A stretch of DNA of 6,089 nt from Actinomycetota bacterium. Its GTDB lineage: Bacteria; Actinomycetota; Actinomycetes; S36-B12; UBA5976. The position numbers and the translations under genes were made by a program. The stretch lies in NCBI GenBank assembly GCA_005789325.1, contig SXYE01000070.1:1-6089 (forward strand), in the 5' to 3' direction. The notes below the pieces were generated by a model. The model ran no database searches. It was not told where the DNA came from and saw nothing but the letters and a program-made list of their open reading frames with translations. Shown here piece by piece: positions 5,018-6,089 of this stretch; positions within the stretch are counted from its first letter, which is position 1, and every line of letters begins with the position of its first letter.

Positions 5018-6089
5018 ATGAGCTTGAATCAAATTGCACTACTTTCTGTGCACACATCGCCCCTAGATCAACCTGGAGTTGGCGATGCAGGAGGCTTAAA
5101 TGTTTATGTCGTTGAGACTGCTAAAAGACTTTCTGAAAAAGGAATAAATGTAGATATCTTTACTAGAAGAACTTCTGGTGCAATCGCAAATGAGACAGAA
5201 ATTTTTAATGGCGTCAAAGTAAAACAAATCACTGCTGGACCTTTTGAAGGATTAACTAAACAAAGTTTACCTTCGCAACTTTGTGCACTTAGTGCTGGCG
5301 TTTTAAGAGAAGAAGCTTCCCAAAAAGAAGGGCATTACCAATTAATTCATTCCCACTACTGGTTAAGCGGACAAGTAGGTTGGGTTGCATCCGAGAGATG
5401 GAATGTTCCACTTGTTCATTCAATGCACACTCTTGCCAAAGTTAAAAACTCAACATTGGCTCAAGGCGATACTCCTGAACCAGCTGAACGAGTTATTGGT
5501 GAACAACAAGTAGTTGATGCAGCAAGTCAATTAGTTGCAAACACTGAAGCAGAAGCACAAGATTTAATTAATCTTTATCATGCAGATCCAAAGCATGTTT
5601 CCGTTGTTAATCCTGGAGTAGATCTAGAAGTGTTTAGCCCAGGAGATCAAAACATTGCACGTAAGGAATTGGGTATACCTCAAGATGCAATAGTTTTCAC
5701 ATTTGTGGGAAGAGTGCAACCACTTAAAGCACCAGATGTTTTGATAAAGTCAGCTCACCAATTTATTCTCGATAATGCTGGTCTAAAAAATAGAGTTAGA
5801 ATTGTAATTTGCGGGGGTCTTTCTGGAACAGGTTTTGATAAACCAGAAGCTTTGTATTCACTAGTAAAAGAATTAGATTTAATCGAAAACGTAATATTTC
5901 TTCCACCTTCAACAAGAGAAAAATTAGCCACACTTTACAAAGCTTCCACTTTGGTTGCTGTGCCTTCTTACTCAGAATCATTTGGACTCGTTGCTGTTGA
6001 AGCTCAAGCTTGTGGCACACCAGTTATTGCCACAAATGTTGGTGGTTTGAAAACAACAGTTGCAGATAATAAAAGTGGTTTATTAGTAA
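5018..6089 (+). CDS. mshA: D-inositol-3-phosphate glycosyltransferase MshA, N-terminal part
   Basis: MshA transfers GlcNAc from UDP-GlcNAc to 1L-myo-inositol 1-phosphate, the first committed step to mycothiol, the main redox thiol of Actinobacteria. The frame is open to the window edge: 357 complete codons of a protein usually 420-480 residues long. It is a GT-B enzyme of family GT4. The acceptor-side N-domain shows the loop GVGDAGGLNVYV at 20-31, HSHYWLSG at 111-118 and HTLAKVKN at 137-144. The donor-side C-domain shows FVGRVQPLKAPDVL at 229-242 (R232 and K237 in the nucleotide-sugar site), SYSESFGLVAVEAQACGTPV at 317-336 including the EX7E motif, and VGGL at 341-344. The start MSLNQIALLSVHTSPL fits the family. 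It follows phoU on the same strand after 77 bp. In M. tuberculosis mshA also lies near senX3-regX3, so the neighbourhood is an old one. Confidence 0.97.
   Translation, partial: MSLNQIALLSVHTSPLDQPGVGDAGGLNVYVVETAKRLSEKGINVDIFTRRTSGAIANETEIFNGVKVKQITAGPFEGLTKQSLPSQLCALSAGVLREEASQKEGHYQLIHSHYWLSGQVGWVASERWNVPLVHSMHTLAKVKNSTLAQGDTPEPAERVIGEQQVVDAASQLVANTEAEAQDLINLYHADPKHVSVVNPGVDLEVFSPGDQNIARKELGIPQDAIVFTFVGRVQPLKAPDVLIKSAHQFILDNAGLKNRVRIVICGGLSGTGFDKPEALYSLVKELDLIENVIFLPPSTREKLATLYKASTLVAVPSYSESFGLVAVEAQACGTPVIATNVGGLKTTVADNKSGLLV

Noticed and set aside
5796..6020. Minus-strand open frame of 74 codons inside mshA
   Set aside because: It is antisense to the conserved donor-binding half of MshA, and its Leu/Gln/Lys-rich composition is that of a shadow frame in AT-rich DNA.
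1..6089. tRNA, rRNA, CRISPR arrays, insertion sequences or attachment sites
   Set aside because: No cloverleaf-like motifs, regularly spaced repeats, transposase motifs or terminal inverted repeats were seen; conserved genes fill nearly the whole window, and no gap exceeds 170 bp.

Overview
The window is a compact stretch of an AT-rich actinobacterial chromosome, roughly 35-40% G+C by eye. The evidence for Actinobacteria is the gene content: an almost mycobacterial CarD, a SenX3-RegX3-type two-component pair, and MshA, the first enzyme of mycothiol synthesis, a thiol found only in this phylum. Very short gaps, small genes and low G+C suggest a streamlined lineage such as the freshwater acI group (Nanopelagicales). 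That placement is an inference and was not tested. There are no mobile elements, RNA genes or CRISPR arrays. Nothing exotic was found; the interest lies in control sites and in one unusual domain combination.

Left block (1-1379, minus strand): carD, ispD and ispF are read in that order, and ispF runs off the left edge. CarD is an essential RNA polymerase-binding factor. IspD and IspF are consecutive cytidylyl-phase enzymes of the MEP isoprenoid pathway. The carD-ispD junction holds a hairpin plus six-U tract that overlaps the carD stop and abuts the ispD GTG start.

Middle (1380-2283, plus strand): an 88-bp divergent promoter region separates carD from a lipoprotein gene. The lipoprotein has an LpqE/DUF461-like N-terminal domain and a LytR_C C-terminal domain. 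In M. tuberculosis lpqE also lies divergently beside carD.

Signalling block (2289-4940): the lipoprotein gene ends 5 bp from the convergent regX3. regX3 is translationally coupled to senX3 by an ATGA overlap. phoU is divergent from senX3 across a short intergenic region with a candidate 11-bp direct-repeat PHO box. The three products form a phosphate-starvation circuit: a kinase without an external sensor domain, its DNA-binding regulator, and PhoU, which normally transmits the state of the Pst transporter to the kinase. No pst gene is in view.

Right edge (5018-6089, plus strand): the first 357 codons of mshA, truncated by the window end.

Several plus- and minus-strand starts lie 6-8 nt downstream of a good -10 hexamer and lack a Shine-Dalgarno sequence. 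This suggests leaderless transcripts, which are common in Actinobacteria.
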